A stretch of DNA of 64,000 nucleotides from Tritrichomonas foetus (taxonomy: Eukaryota; Parabasalia; Tritrichomonadida; Tritrichomonadidae), in contig MLAK01000579.1 in NCBI GenBank assembly GCA_001839685.1, forward strand, positions 33,848 to 97,847, in the 5' to 3' direction. This document shows, one piece after another, positions 1 through 10,292 of the stretch; position 1 is the first letter of the stretch, and every line of letters starts with the position of its first letter. Under the pieces are notes generated by a model. The model was given only the letters and a program-made list of their open reading frames with translations. It was not told the origin of the DNA and searched no databases. The translations under genes were made by a program, and so were the position numbers.

Positions 1-27
1 GAATTCTTTGGTTCATATTATATTTAA
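1..27 (+). CDS. 3' end of a BTB/discoidin (F5/8 type C) family gene, partial
   Basis: The first nine codons read EFFGSYYI and a TAA stop. This is the same C-terminus as in the two complete family members on the minus strand near 22.9 kb and the plus strand near 58.1 kb. The rest of the gene lies outside the window. It is therefore the third copy of this family here. Stop context TAATAAA resembles the UAAA poly(A) signal known from trichomonads, which often overlaps the stop codon. The identity rests on a very short stretch but is supported by the homologous 3' flank that follows. Confidence 0.75.
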   Translation, partial: EFFGSYYI

Positions 28-177
28 TAAACCATGACTATCAAGATTTCACTTCTTCTACATTCCAAACAAATGAATGTTGATGTCTTCACCGTATTTT
101 TGAGAATATCCATTTTAAAAGCATGTTTTTGGCGATTAGACCCCCCTTAACAAAAAACAAGAATAACTGTCATCAGT
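28..177 (+). repeat. 3' flank shared with the BTB/discoidin copy at 22.9 kb
   Basis: About 150 bp after the stop codon match, in inverse orientation, the region 22735-22878 with only scattered differences. Similarity ends abruptly near ACTGTCAT. The third copy near 58.1 kb keeps only the first dozen bases of this flank. The duplicated segment therefore reaches beyond the coding sequence. Confidence 0.85.
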
Positions 178-1125
178 CTCATTCAATATGATCCATGATA
201 AAGTTATCTCAAATAATAATCTCAATGATATGAATGATATTCCATATGAATTTAATTTATGACTTATTCATCAGGGATATTTTTCAATGACTCTTTCTAA
301 CTCCCAGTTTAAACTGAGTTAATAGAAATATTTTTATCCATTAATCATATTAACATGAGTAAAACATGTCCAATAAGTTTTTGATAAATATCTCTGAAAA
401 TTTTCTTCTTTTTCATGTGACGATTAATTTTTACATCTAAAAATGCATAGGTCCTAATTCTAGTCTTTCTTTTTCGTGTAATGTACACTTCTTGAACAAG
501 TCGCCCAAGAATTTTGATGTTTGGCAACAAGTTACCAGATTTTGAACCAGAACTTTGCTTGCTCGTCAAAGACTGCATACAAATACCAAAAAACTATCAT
601 AAATACTTTTTAAATATTATAAATATCATTCTTTTTGGAAATTAATGATGAGAATAATATTTCTAATAGAACAGGATCATAGTTTGTTATATTTGAGTCA
701 TCTTAATGTTCATTAATAGATTATAGGGCGTGAAAGTGACTCCAGAGGGATCACCACAATACTCATTTTTTTATGGCAGCATAAATTAAAGGTTATGGGT
801 ACCTGTCAAAAAATATCTGGTAATCAATAACGCTTTTGTGATCACATCAAAGGTATAACCGTTTTTTTCTTGTTGATGGTGAACGTTTGATTTTTCAATG
901 TATAAGGTCAATATCATGGTCATTAATTTTGAATGAATCACTTACACAAATGTCTCTTATATTTTTCAAAAGCTTCAACAAAAATCCCGTTTATTTAAAT
1001 TGAAAAAAGTCGTTTACTTTAACGGCTGACACGATCAGTTAATATATTTGCTACAAAAATCTTTGTGCCATTGATACAAATATTCAATCTTGTTTCAACA
1101 AATTCAAAATATTGAACGAAAATAT
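178..1125. other. Intergenic stretch with one doubtful small ORF
   Basis: About 950 bp of AT-rich sequence. A minus-strand ORF at 345-578 could encode 77 basic residues (an RLVQEVYITRKRKTRIRTY-like stretch). I recognise no family and it has no clear promoter, so I do not call it a gene. I see no RNA gene or repeat here. Confidence 0.5.
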
Positions 1126-1136
1126 TTGAAAAAGTT
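1126..1136 (+). promoter_or_regulatory. TTGAAAAAGTT motif upstream of the coiled-coil gene
   Basis: This is the reverse-complement form of the recurrent AACTTTTTSAA motif, 33 bp before the ATG at 1170. A role in transcription is inferred from its recurrence before other genes in the window. Confidence 0.5.
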
Positions 1137-1169
1137 TCCAACTTTCGAGACAGCATCAAAAACAACAAA

Positions 1170-4100
1170 ATGCTGGATTCATCTTTTGATTCTGACAGGT
1201 TTAACTCCAGAACAGTGATTCCTGATGAATCCGACATAGAAACTCAACTTCTCGCCGAGCAGGAAAGCATCAATCAGAAAGAAACAATCGAAAAGTTAAA
1301 TAAAGAATTATCAATCTGCCGAGCGCAATTTGAACAGTCCGCGGCCATCAACTTGAAAGTGGAAAGTGTCCACAACAAAAACCAGAAGCTCACAGCAGCT
1401 GTTAGGGCACTCCAATCGGAAAAAGACGAAATTAAAAGAAGACTCGAAATCAGCCTCCGAACGAACGAAGAGCTGGAGACAAAGTTGAATGACGAAAGAA
1501 TTGCCGCAACTCAACAGCACGCCAAAGATGTCAGCGATAAAGAGGAAGAAATTTCAAAAATTAAAAAAGAATGTGATTCGAAAATCGACTCAATTTCTAA
1601 ACAAATGGATTTTCTATCTAAAGAAAAAGAAAAAAATGATATTCAGAGCAAATTAATTATCAACAAGATTGACCGACTCCTTCAAAATTCAAAGGAATTT
1701 TTCCAGCAGACGTTTACGGATATTGACTCATTTATTGATTTTTTGGGTCAGCCGCAAGTTTCGCCTCAATCTGGCCAATTTGATAATTTGTCAAAAAACG
1801 ATAAAAAATCTTCAAATTTCACTTATAATGATGAAAGAAAACTGGAAAAAAAGAATAGAATTAACCGCCAAAAATTGAAGGAATCTCGTCATGAATGTGA
1901 AAAGTTGATTGATGAAATAGAAAAATTGAAAAGAACTATATCCGATTTTGAAAAGAAACAAAATATCATTTCTGCAAACTATGAAGCAAAAATTGAACAA
2001 ATTAAAGAGGATAATTCAAATAAAGCAACTGAAAAAAATCAAATGATTCATGATTTGCAAGATAAAAATGAAAGTTTGAAAAATGAAAATATCAAATTAC
2101 GTTCACAAATTAAAGAATTGAGAAATGAAAAATTGATTCAATCTGCTCCCTCAACTCCGTTAAAATCATCAATTTCACAAAATGATGATAATCAAAAAAC
2201 ACTTTCAATTTGTCAAAATTGTCAAACCCTTCAAAACAATATACAGACTTTACAAAACACTTGCGAGAATAATCAAAAAGCATACAATGAAGAAATTAGT
2301 GCTTTATCAAGAGCTAATTTTGAATTAACTCAAAAACTGCAAGTAATCGAAAGAAAGAAAGAACAAATATATATTCAACTAAAAGAAAGTGAATCTCAAA
2401 AAACTCAACTTGAAATAGAAACTGAGAAACATAAAAATGCATTAGGTGCATTAAAAATAGTACATGAAGAAACTCTTCTTGAAGTTTCATCTTTGAGAGA
2501 TTCACTTCGAGGCCGTTCAGGTAATTCTAATCAAAAGAATGAAAGAAAAATCATTCAAAAGCTAAAAAGTCAACTTGATCATTCCGAACGAACTATTAAT
2601 CAATTAAATGAACAAATTAACCAATTGAGAATAGACAGAGAATCAGAAAAACATCAAAAAGGACTTCTAGAATCAAAAATTAAAGCATTGAGAAATGAAA
2701 ATGAAGAATCCATTCAAAAAATCGCTACATTAAATGAAGAACTTGATGACATTAAACAAAATGCAATTGATAAGCCTCCTTTAACTGCTGATGATTTAAT
2801 TCCAACATATGCTTGGAGATGCAGTGAATTTGATCCAGTGCTTTCTCAGCAGATCGAAAAAATTATATTAAATCCACTCCTCCAACCTGCTTCAAAACTA
2901 ACAAATGTATACAAAACCATTACTAAATATTACAATGATGTTATTAATCAAAAGAATGCAGTTTCATCTGATTTACTTAATGAAATTGGATTATTAAAAG
3001 AACAAATGAATAAATTCATTGTTGATTTGTCAATTGTTTTATCAACGAGTGCTTTAACAATTACAGATTTCATTGAAAATCATGGAGATGAAAAATTATT
3101 GAAAATGATTTCTGGATTTATGCAAAATTACGAAGAAATGAAACGAAGAGATACTTATTATTCTTCTGTTGCTGATCAACTAAAGATCTCTTTCGGTGAA
3201 ACTAATGATCTCATTAGTTTAATTATTGAATTGAAACAACGATTTGATACTATGGCACAAAGATTAAAATCTCGTGCTAAGAAACAACGAGACATGAAAG
3301 TTCTTGTAAAAGCGCTTCGTAGATCGACTGAAGATGATCTACTTAGTATGAAGAGTGATCTTGAAGATCAAATTCTCGCCACGACTCAACTCAGAAAAAG
3401 CTACGATGATTTAAATAATGCACATCAAAAATTAAAGAAAGAGTTTAGTCTTACAAAGAGTGAATTAAATAAATTGAAACAAAATTGGGATGATAAAGAA
3501 CTTTCTCTTCGTGATGAACTTGACCAAACCCTTGAAAACGTAAAAATTCAACACCTTTCAGATGAAGCAGTCCTCAGAAGTCAAGTTGAAAGCCTACTTG
3601 CTGAAAAAGAAAGCAGTAAAAGGTCATTAGATGATCATGAATCAACAGTTGATCGTTTAAGATCCATCATAAATAAAGATCAAGAATCACTCAAAGAAAA
3701 AGATTCACGAATTGTGAAACTTACTTATGAAAGAGACCAAATAGCTTCACAGATTACAGAAAAATGTCAAAAAGAAAAAGAACAACTTATAAAAACATAT
3801 GAAAATGCTGTAATAGAAATTCGAAAACAATGTGATGCTCACAGAAACGATTTAGAAAAAGTGTCTCGAGAACTAGTTGATTCTGAAAAGCGAAACAAGT
3901 TAGCAAAAGATTCAATTGTTAATCTGAAAAGAGAAAAAATTAAGCTCGAAAGTGAATTGAAAACATTCTTTGATCAAGTTAAACGAGAGAAACAAATAAG
4001 CGATGCAGAATCTAAAAATAAAATCATGTCAGCTGAATCTCAATTCACACAGAAATTCCAAGATGCTAAAAACAGATGGGACAATGAAAAGCGGAAAATA

Positions 4101-4301
4101 TTTTCATTTGCAGCAGATGAATTTCGACAATATTTTAATCCTTCAGAAGCAATGAACGAAAGATCATATCGCTCCCTTCTAACTAGGATTAAAAAGGAAT
4201 TAGACAGACTTGTTGAGTCAGATAACGTTGTTAGAAGGCTTGTTGGTGCCTCACCAAGGCAAGCAACTGATGAAGCGGTGGCACAAGTTTTAATGCAATA
4301 A
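1170..4301 (+). CDS. Large coiled-coil protein (1043 aa)
   Basis: The protein is rich in E, K, Q, S and N with heptad patterns over most of residues 30-540 and 690-980. A less helical segment around residues 535-660 (containing a W-R-C-S-E-F-D-P region) separates two coiled-coil arms. The C-terminal ~75 residues form a compact non-coiled module with a YFNPSEAMNE stretch. This module resembles the end of the 1013-residue protein at 42752-45793, so the two may be distant paralogues. Proteins of this kind in trichomonads are often named after golgins or viral inclusion proteins, but coiled coils alone do not give a function. A cytoskeletal, centrosomal or Golgi tether role is possible. The first ~500 bp are visibly richer in G+C than the rest. 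The ATG follows a short A-rich leader. Confidence 0.85.
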   Translation: MLDSSFDSDRFNSRTVIPDESDIETQLLAEQESINQKETIEKLNKELSICRAQFEQSAAINLKVESVHNKNQKLTAAVRALQSEKDEIKRRLEISLRTNEELETKLNDERIAATQQHAKDVSDKEEEISKIKKECDSKIDSISKQMDFLSKEKEKNDIQSKLIINKIDRLLQNSKEFFQQTFTDIDSFIDFLGQPQVSPQSGQFDNLSKNDKKSSNFTYNDERKLEKKNRINRQKLKESRHECEKLIDEIEKLKRTISDFEKKQNIISANYEAKIEQIKEDNSNKATEKNQMIHDLQDKNESLKNENIKLRSQIKELRNEKLIQSAPSTPLKSSISQNDDNQKTLSICQNCQTLQNNIQTLQNTCENNQKAYNEEISALSRANFELTQKLQVIERKKEQIYIQLKESESQKTQLEIETEKHKNALGALKIVHEETLLEVSSLRDSLRGRSGNSNQKNERKIIQKLKSQLDHSERTINQLNEQINQLRIDRESEKHQKGLLESKIKALRNENEESIQKIATLNEELDDIKQNAIDKPPLTADDLIPTYAWRCSEFDPVLSQQIEKIILNPLLQPASKLTNVYKTITKYYNDVINQKNAVSSDLLNEIGLLKEQMNKFIVDLSIVLSTSALTITDFIENHGDEKLLKMISGFMQNYEEMKRRDTYYSSVADQLKISFGETNDLISLIIELKQRFDTMAQRLKSRAKKQRDMKVLVKALRRSTEDDLLSMKSDLEDQILATTQLRKSYDDLNNAHQKLKKEFSLTKSELNKLKQNWDDKELSLRDELDQTLENVKIQHLSDEAVLRSQVESLLAEKESSKRSLDDHESTVDRLRSIINKDQESLKEKDSRIVKLTYERDQIASQITEKCQKEKEQLIKTYENAVIEIRKQCDAHRNDLEKVSRELVDSEKRNKLAKDSIVNLKREKIKLESELKTFFDQVKREKQISDAESKNKIMSAESQFTQKFQDAKNRWDNEKRKIFSFAADEFRQYFNPSEAMNERSYRSLLTRIKKELDRLVESDNVVRRLVGASPRQATDEAVAQVLMQ

Positions 4302-4891
4302 TTGTATTTTTTATTATTATAGTAAATATTATTGTAATTTGTCAATTTTCTTTCATGTTTCCCCTTAATTTATTCAGTTATTTATAGATAGAAGGTTTGT
4401 ATTGAGAAACACAATCAACCATGGCTGATGAAATCGGGAAATAGTACATTGCCTGATAAAACCGTCACAATTTCTGGCATGCAAGTTGATTACACAGAGA
4501 TTGAATGCATTCACAAAAATGAATTTGATTATTTCTAAATTTAGTATGCATTATGGATTTAGATGGAAAGAATTTAAAAGATTTATACCTGGAAGAACAG
4601 CAACTCAAAAATAGTTTTCCAAAAGCGAGAAAATATATTTTTTGACAATTTGACCATTAAATGACCTTTGAAAATCTGACCATTGTTCAAAAAAGTGGGA
4701 ATATTTTGAATACTACGATATAATGATTCTGAGTAAACCGGCCGATAATATTATTTTGTTTTCTTTTAAAAAGTTTTCCCCAACTCAAAAAATTTCTCTT
4801 TTTTTGAAAGGAGCTTATTAATTAAAATATCAAGAAATAAAACATTGCCATCATTCAATATCAAGTAAGTGAAGTGATCACAATCATCAGG
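4302..4891. other. Intergenic stretch with a possible 36-codon ORF
   Basis: Most of this is AT-rich sequence without structure. A short plus-strand frame at 4428-4538 would encode 36 residues (ending KNEFDYF). It is too short and isolated to call. A second ATG in another frame just before it opens only seven codons. Confidence 0.4.
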
Positions 4892-4900
4892 TCATTTTGT
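4892..4900 (+). promoter_or_regulatory. Initiator-like TCATTTTGT before the small gene
   Basis: The site begins 16 bp before the ATG at 4908. It resembles the trichomonad initiator (TCA followed by a pyrimidine and A/T). The very short implied leader is typical of the group. Function is inferred. Confidence 0.4.
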
Positions 4901-4907
4901 TATAAAA

Positions 4908-5084
4908 ATGTCATCAACAGAAGGGGAAGGTTTCTTATCAGGCCTCTGGAATCTGGTGTGTGCGATTGGCCAGGCAATTATCAATCCCACTTCACCTCCA
5001 CCTCCAAACATGTACGGTGATAATAACAATGGCTTCTATGGACCTGGATCAAATGGCCCACCAGGATATCAGCGCGACTCTTAA
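4908..5084 (+). CDS. Small Pro/Gly/Asn-rich protein (58 aa)
   Basis: An intact ORF of 58 codons in an otherwise stop-rich region. It is G+C richer than its surroundings. Residues 8-26 form an amphipathic or hydrophobic stretch (FLSGLWNLVCAIGQAIINP). A P-P-P-P turn follows, then a flexible tail with N-N-N-G-F-Y-G-P-G and G-P-P-G-Y. This looks like a peripheral membrane anchor plus disordered tail rather than a secreted peptide, because the hydrophobic segment is internal and short. I recognise no family. An initiator-like element precedes it at a suitable distance. The base composition and ordered amino-acid usage argue that it is a real gene. Confidence 0.6.
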   Translation: MSSTEGEGFLSGLWNLVCAIGQAIINPTSPPPPNMYGDNNNGFYGPGSNGPPGYQRDS

Positions 5085-5643
5085 CCTAACGCTCAATTAA
5101 TCATTCTGTAATAACAAGTAAAACTCACTTGTTAAAAAAAATACATGTTTTTTCTGTTTTGAATAATCTAAAACTCATATGGAGAAAAATAATGTCAGAG
5201 ATGTTTCATTTTCATTTTAATACAGTCAAGGACGTTTGGTATAGAATAGATGGAAAAATGATTTATTATTCATAAAAACTATTAAATTAGGAGTAAAATC
5301 TAGATAACACAGAACGATTTGAATAACCTAAACTTTATCTAAAGAAGAATAAGAAAAATATTTTTTATATTCTCAGTATGGAAGACCAATGTATTTGAAA
5401 ATTTAGAACAATGAAGTTTTCTCACAGTCATTTCATCATGAAGGAATAAATAAATCTAAACTCACTTGAAAAAAAATTATTATTACCAATTAATTCCTTT
5501 TTTATAGTAATCTTTTATTTTTGTTCAAAGATCATAAATACAAGAATAAAAAAGAAGTAAAAAACATGAAATAACATTCAACGTCAAACACTGCGAAAAT
5601 AAACATTTTACTTACATACAAAGATATTTAAAACATATAATAA
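5085..5643. other. Convergent intergenic region
   Basis: About 560 bp between the 3' ends of the small gene and the 1469-residue gene. It is A+T rich with several TAAA tetramers that could act as poly(A) signals on either strand. No repeat or coding structure is visible. Confidence 0.5.
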
Positions 5644-8600
5644 TTAATCAAAATCAAATAAATATGAATTATCAATAAATGATCCATAAATCGCAGCAGC
5701 ATTGAAAATCTTCGTTGTTTCTTTTTCCAATTCATTTAAATGAACTTCCATTTTCTCAGAAATAATTTGTGCATGTTCGATAGGCGACAACTCAGCAGGT
5801 AAGAGATTTACCTCACGATTCATAATCTCGAAAAACAAATCTCTTTCTCCACGTGTAGATCCATTTATAAGGATACCAATTTCATTTCGGAGTCTTTCTG
5901 CATCACGTTCGAGATGATTACTATTTATATCACAAATTATAAACAATTGAAGGTTTTCTACATTAATTTCAATTTTATCTATCATGTTTTCTTCAATAAT
6001 TGGCATTGATTCATTCATTTTTTCAAAAACTGTCACCACGAATTCAATATCTCGTCTTGTTGCCAAAACCACAACGTTTGAACAAACAATTGCATGAATA
6101 AGTGATAATGCACAATGTGTAGCAGACAAAGAATCGTTCATAGTATTTGCTGAAGAAGTTACTGGGGTAAAAGATAAAAGATTAAGTAAATAAAATTCTT
6201 CAATTTTCGAAAACTTATTAAAAACAGTTGGAACAATTTCCGTAGCAATCCTAATTGAACCAGATGGACCATTTACAAACTGGATACCTGAATATGAGCT
6301 AATTAAATTCGAGTCGAAATTTCCACCACCATTCACAACAGAAAAAGTATGCGACATTGCATTTCCTCTATTAATAAGTTCTCTAGTTAAAGGTAAAGGT
6401 GGGAAAGTTGTTTTTCTTTTGATGAAACCAGCTTCAAGAACAGATCCCATAAATTCTTGTGAATAAATAACAGTTGGAACATTTTGTGATTTAACAAGAA
6501 AACGAGGGGCACCTGTTACTCGATGGAAAAATGAGAAAAATGATCTTTTTGGATCTTTACTATCAAATTTCGTGTCAACATTCATTATGCTACAATTATT
6601 TTGATATTGAATTCGATTGGCATGAATAATTGGGCTTTGATGCGCAAAAAGAAATAGTTCAATTCCATTATGTGCTGATTGTTTCCCAGTTTCAAAGTAT
6701 TTTTCGAATTTGTCTTTATCTGAATTTAGATCGAAAACAGATTCAACAGTAACTGCGTCTATAGGATAATGACCATTACTTATTCTATCTATTTCGCTCA
6801 ATCCAAATTGATCAATTGAATCAGTTACAATGTTTACGGCATCAGTAGGCGAATATTCAAAAGGTGCTTCAATTTTGAATTTATCAGGTATTAAAATAAT
6901 TGGTTCCCTTCCTTCAACAAATTTCAAAACACGTGGTTCACCTTTCCAACAAATCACACCAAGGATAGAGTCTATTCGTGTAAAATCAGATTTAGCTGTA
7001 TATGATGAAGAATTTTTTGGTGTTAAAGCAGATTCACCTTCACATTGACAAATAAGCCTCGAAGTAAGACTATCAATATAAAGTGGAGAAAATGGTGAAT
7101 CAAATGAATCTTCTCTATCATTGGCAACAAGTGTCCATGGATCAAATTTGATTAAAGCATATTCACAATTCTCAATTTGATCATCATAGCAATAATTTGA
7201 ACAAAAAATTCCAAGTTTTGCATCATTAGATAGCACGAAATTGAATAATTTTGGTGAGAATTTTGAGTTTTTTGATGATGAAAGTGGTGCTATATGTGAA
7301 AAAGGTCTTTTCACAATAATTTTAGCAGATAAAAAATCTTTCATTATATTAATTGAATGAAAAATAAGTTCACCTTTAATTTTTGCGAGAATTACGATCA
7401 AATTTGCATTTTCTGAAAACGAACAAAAAGTTTCATTTCCACTGTCTTTATCTACATCTAATGAAAATAAAGGCGGTGGTAAAAATGAACTACGATATCC
7501 ATCTTTTACAATATTTAACCATAATGTTGTTCCGAGTACACTAACTATTAATGTTGTTGAATATTTTACGATTCGAAAAGCATTTACAATGAAAAGTGTT
7601 CTTGGTTGTGAATATAAAAACAAATATGGTTCACAATATAATGGTTTTGATGCAAAATTAGAATTTAAAAGTGAAATATCATTAATTGAATAAAAAGTAT
7701 AATCAACTGATCGATTATCACGCTTATTTTTGTCATTCCAGTAAATTTCTACTTCAATTTTATTATCATTAGTTGACGAAATTCCTTTTATTTCAACAAC
7801 AGAATCTTCAACAAAACCAGCGTGAATTAATATATCAATTTCTTTTTTACATCGTTCTGCAAACAAATATGGTGACATTTCAATCGGTTGACAAAGAACC
7901 GGAACAATTTTTTGGATGTAATAATTTCGATAAATCGCTCGAATTTCATCAGAATCCATTTCAATTGGAATTTGCGAAAATAAACTAGGTAAAGAAGTAT
8001 AAAAGTCAATTCCCTCGAGTTGAAGTCCAGTTAATTGTAAAATGAAATGAACAAGTGAGAAATTATCATCATCTGGATTAAAAAAAATCTTATTTTCATC
8101 AATAATATCAAAAAAGTCAGTTGACTGAATATCTTTTAATCCATTAATAAAAGCTCGAATTGTCCAAAATTCAAAAAACCATTTAGCAAAATTTGTATTA
8201 GCTGAAAATTCATTTCCGATTAAATATCGACTAAATGCTTTTAGATAAAAACTACAATCTTCCTCATTTTGTTGTAGTTCATCAACTCGATCCTCTAAAA
8301 AACTTGTTGGTCGTTTTTGACCTTTTGTCGTTGTGTTAAACCATTGAGTTTTCATCAGTTTGCAACGATAGCAAGCAACAGACCAATCATCATCGTCTTG
8401 ATCAGGTTTATTTTCAACTTCAATTTGACAAAACTTGCATTTGTTTTTACAAACGAAAGAATTCGCTTTCATCCATAAAGAAGCTAGATTAAAAATTGAA
8501 GTCATTTCATCCATTTTCTTTTCAATTGATGACAAAAACAAAGCTTCACTAGTTTCATCATGAAGTAAAATATTTTCAAAATACCGATCACGAATAATAT

Positions 8601-10053
8601 CTTCCAAACAAGTTATATTTTCATAATTGCTATTCATTTTGATATCTTCATTGTCTTTGAATTTACTTCTTTCGCCGTGAAGAATTTTTTCAATTAAATT
8701 TGTTTTTTCTGTTGATATTAATTGAACAGCTTGATTAAATGGCATAAACCGATTCTTTTCATTATTTATAGAAGATGATGAAGAGACAGCAGTTGGTTTA
8801 TATCGTCGTGAAATATAAAATTTCCAAAGCAAAAATTCATCACAAGAATCAAAAAGAATGGAATCTTTTCCAACTTTCCCTACACAATTAGTTAAATCAT
8901 TGTGTAATATCAAAGAAGTATTAAAAGTACCAAGAATTCGATTTCCATAAAATTTATGTAATCCACCAAGTGTAAATTCTGAAGTTACATTGAAATGTTT
9001 TTCTTCATCAGTAAGAAAAAGAGTTTTACAACAAACTCTGTGCATGAAAGCAACAGAATAATTTGTAACTTCTATAAATAATGGATGATTTGGTGGGAAA
9101 TCATGAGGAATATATAAAAACATATATATAAAGGAAGTTTTCGATGTATAAATACCAATGAACGGATGAATATTATCAAAATACTCAATAACATCAACTT
9201 TTACATCAGGATGCGATAAGTGCTTTTTGATATCTGAATAAGTTCCAATCAAACCGATTAAAATAACTGTACGGCCACTTATTGAATCATATGGAAAAGC
9301 TAATGAATCAAGCCTTGTTGGAAAGCTGGTACAATTTGTAGTGAAATGAGCAATTGACGAATCATCAAAAATTGGCTGAAAAATTCCACTAATTAATTGA
9401 AATTTGATAATTGGAAAGAAAGAAAATCCTGCTCGCCTTTCTCCATACAATTCGTATGGTGAAGTGATACAAAATTGCGAAAATTCTGGTAAAATACATA
9501 AATCACCACTTAAACAAATTAAAAATTCAGCTTCACTAAAATCGATTTCTGCTAAGTTAAAACGCATGAATCCTAATGGTGTATAGTATAAAATAACAAG
9601 TGGTCGATCTAAATGATGTGATATAACAGTTAAGTATTTATGAATATGTTCTGAAAGAAAATTTAATTCTGCTCCATCACATTCGTCAGAAAAAGTTTCT
9701 GGTGTGTAAATTGATTCAGGATCACCACTTGATCGAAAAACCAATTTTTGAATTGCTGAGAAATGATCCGTTGGAATTGGATTTTTATCAAATTTAATTC
9801 CACGTGATTCAAATAATAAAACAATTTCATTAATAATTTCATCTTTTTTATATAAATCCGATAGATTTTCTGGCATGACATTCTTAATTATTAGTGTATC
9901 TTTAATTTCATATGAATTAATTACAAATGTAATAAAAGATGTAGTATATTTGGTCTGATGAACATAGTCAAAAGACCTCATTGTTATATTAGCAATATCT
10001 GGTTTTGTAAAACATTTGCGTGACGGGGTCACTTTAATTGGACCGAAATCCAT
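5644..10053 (-). CDS. Large uncharacterised protein with a cysteine cluster (1469 aa)
   Basis: A single uninterrupted frame from an ATG at 10053. I do not recognise the family. Residues around 530-570 contain five cysteines spaced C-x3-C-x2-C and, after an acidic D-D-D-D-W segment, C-x2-C. This is a plausible zinc-binding site. The segment around residues 790-1060 alternates short hydrophobic strands with loops, as in a beta-propeller, but I cannot identify WD repeats. The C-terminal third contains an N-G-P-S-G-S loop followed by a helical, nucleotide-binding-like region and a charged C-terminal helix. That loop lacks the GKS/T of a Walker A motif. No signal peptide or transmembrane segment is evident. 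It is divergently arranged with ALG5. Function unknown. Confidence 0.85.
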   Translation of the reverse strand: MDFGPIKVTPSRKCFTKPDIANITMRSFDYVHQTKYTTSFITFVINSYEIKDTLIIKNVMPENLSDLYKKDEIINEIVLLFESRGIKFDKNPIPTDHFSAIQKLVFRSSGDPESIYTPETFSDECDGAELNFLSEHIHKYLTVISHHLDRPLVILYYTPLGFMRFNLAEIDFSEAEFLICLSGDLCILPEFSQFCITSPYELYGERRAGFSFFPIIKFQLISGIFQPIFDDSSIAHFTTNCTSFPTRLDSLAFPYDSISGRTVILIGLIGTYSDIKKHLSHPDVKVDVIEYFDNIHPFIGIYTSKTSFIYMFLYIPHDFPPNHPLFIEVTNYSVAFMHRVCCKTLFLTDEEKHFNVTSEFTLGGLHKFYGNRILGTFNTSLILHNDLTNCVGKVGKDSILFDSCDEFLLWKFYISRRYKPTAVSSSSSINNEKNRFMPFNQAVQLISTEKTNLIEKILHGERSKFKDNEDIKMNSNYENITCLEDIIRDRYFENILLHDETSEALFLSSIEKKMDEMTSIFNLASLWMKANSFVCKNKCKFCQIEVENKPDQDDDDWSVACYRCKLMKTQWFNTTTKGQKRPTSFLEDRVDELQQNEEDCSFYLKAFSRYLIGNEFSANTNFAKWFFEFWTIRAFINGLKDIQSTDFFDIIDENKIFFNPDDDNFSLVHFILQLTGLQLEGIDFYTSLPSLFSQIPIEMDSDEIRAIYRNYYIQKIVPVLCQPIEMSPYLFAERCKKEIDILIHAGFVEDSVVEIKGISSTNDNKIEVEIYWNDKNKRDNRSVDYTFYSINDISLLNSNFASKPLYCEPYLFLYSQPRTLFIVNAFRIVKYSTTLIVSVLGTTLWLNIVKDGYRSSFLPPPLFSLDVDKDSGNETFCSFSENANLIVILAKIKGELIFHSINIMKDFLSAKIIVKRPFSHIAPLSSSKNSKFSPKLFNFVLSNDAKLGIFCSNYCYDDQIENCEYALIKFDPWTLVANDREDSFDSPFSPLYIDSLTSRLICQCEGESALTPKNSSSYTAKSDFTRIDSILGVICWKGEPRVLKFVEGREPIILIPDKFKIEAPFEYSPTDAVNIVTDSIDQFGLSEIDRISNGHYPIDAVTVESVFDLNSDKDKFEKYFETGKQSAHNGIELFLFAHQSPIIHANRIQYQNNCSIMNVDTKFDSKDPKRSFFSFFHRVTGAPRFLVKSQNVPTVIYSQEFMGSVLEAGFIKRKTTFPPLPLTRELINRGNAMSHTFSVVNGGGNFDSNLISSYSGIQFVNGPSGSIRIATEIVPTVFNKFSKIEEFYLLNLLSFTPVTSSANTMNDSLSATHCALSLIHAIVCSNVVVLATRRDIEFVVTVFEKMNESMPIIEENMIDKIEINVENLQLFIICDINSNHLERDAERLRNEIGILINGSTRGERDLFFEIMNREVNLLPAELSPIEHAQIISEKMEVHLNELEKETTKIFNAAAIYGSFIDNSYLFDFD

Positions 10054-10247
10054 AAAAATATCATCACAATTAAATTGTTATTTTTCATATATTATCATCA
10101 TTAAAATCTATTATATATAGATTATTCGTATTTATGAGATGTTTAATTAATTGAAAACTTAAATTACTTATAATTTATTATTATAATTTACCAAGATATA
10201 AACAGTATTTTATAACGAAATTTGAAAGGACCATATGTTTTAAGTGT

Positions 10248-10257
10248 AACTTTTTGA
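10248..10257 (+). promoter_or_regulatory. AACTTTTTGA motif upstream of ALG5
   Basis: A copy of the recurrent motif, 35 bp before the ATG at 10293, in the 239-bp divergent spacer shared with the 1469-residue gene. Confidence 0.5.
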
Positions 10258-10292
10258 TAAATCACATAGAATTCGAAATAAAAAAAAAAATC

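Noticed and set aside
345..578. 77-codon minus-strand ORF with basic composition
   Set aside because: No recognised motif, no promoter element and no duplicate elsewhere in the window. Kept only as a remark in the spacer entry.
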